From the NCBI GenBank assembly GCA_964466645.1, contig CAYXPB010000045.1:1-23844 (forward strand): a DNA stretch of 23,844 nucleotides. The letters are read 5' to 3'. Position numbers and translations under genes: made by a program. The notes beneath the pieces were generated by a model. The model was not told where the DNA came from and did not search any database. It saw only the letters and a list, made by a program, of their open reading frames with translations. The stretch is from Acetivibrio sp964466645 (GTDB lineage: Bacteria > Bacillota > Clostridia > Acetivibrionales > Acetivibrionaceae). Below, in pieces: positions 23,844-23,844 of this stretch (positions are counted from its first letter, which is position 1; every line of letters starts with the position of its first letter).

Positions 23844-23844
23844 T

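Noticed and set aside
1..23844. tRNA or rRNA genes
   Set aside because: No stretch with tRNA cloverleaf signals (GGTTCGAATCC-type T-loop with matching acceptor arms) or rRNA-like sequence was found by eye.

Overview
The window looks like a chromosomal segment of an anaerobic, cellulosome-forming clostridium (the Acetivibrio / Hungateiclostridium / Pseudobacteroides group). This rests on low GC, strong Shine-Dalgarno sites with many GTG/TTG starts, three secreted proteins carrying type I-like dockerin modules, a SigI/RsgI carbohydrate-sensing pair, and the arrangement GH8 cellulase next to sigI-rsgI, which is also known from Clostridium thermocellum (celA beside sigI2-rsgI2). The species cannot be named from the sequence alone.

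Layout. 1-2227 (minus) is the N-terminal 742 codons of a secreted lamin-tail/CotH-kinase-like protein that runs off the left edge. 2866-3582 (plus) is an orphan OmpR-type response regulator. 3738-4394 (minus) is a Prx6-type peroxiredoxin. 4756-5910 (plus) is a penicillin-binding D,D-carboxypeptidase. 6161-8341 and 8745-10187 (both minus) are dockerin-bearing GH9-CBM3c and GH8 cellulases. Divergent from them, 11099-13892 (plus) holds sigI and an overlapping rsgI whose extracellular part ends in a CBM3-like module. 14503-16167 (minus) is a beta-helix polysaccharide-binding protein (PF14262 type) with an N-terminal dockerin. From about 16.4 kb come housekeeping genes: a CYTH triphosphatase, a previously uncalled 35-residue membrane peptide (17123-17230, minus), a YjbR-like protein, an archaeal/eukaryal-type prolyl-tRNA synthetase and a long 'type 2' isoleucyl-tRNA synthetase.

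How it works together. RsgI should place a cellulose-binding module outside the cell and an anti-sigma domain inside. Binding or loss of polysaccharide would release SigI, which would transcribe cellulosomal genes; the divergent GH8 gene and GH9 are obvious candidate targets. The dockerins would attach both enzymes and the beta-helix protein to a scaffoldin at the cell surface.

The most unusual thing here is not a gene. A family of about 100-160 bp structured intergenic repeats is scattered from 10.7 to 19.9 kb, always in the same orientation: three long copies, two short copies and one heavily deleted copy. The outer arms pair as a hairpin, one diverged copy shows compensatory changes on both arms, and the long copies carry a removable 57-nt module with two further hairpins. 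Part of that module also occurs alone and inverted at 14051-14086. One copy starts on the stop codon of the CYTH gene and another fills the predicted 5' leader of proS. An 840-bp gene-free stretch upstream of proS also holds a near-consensus promoter and may encode a non-coding RNA.
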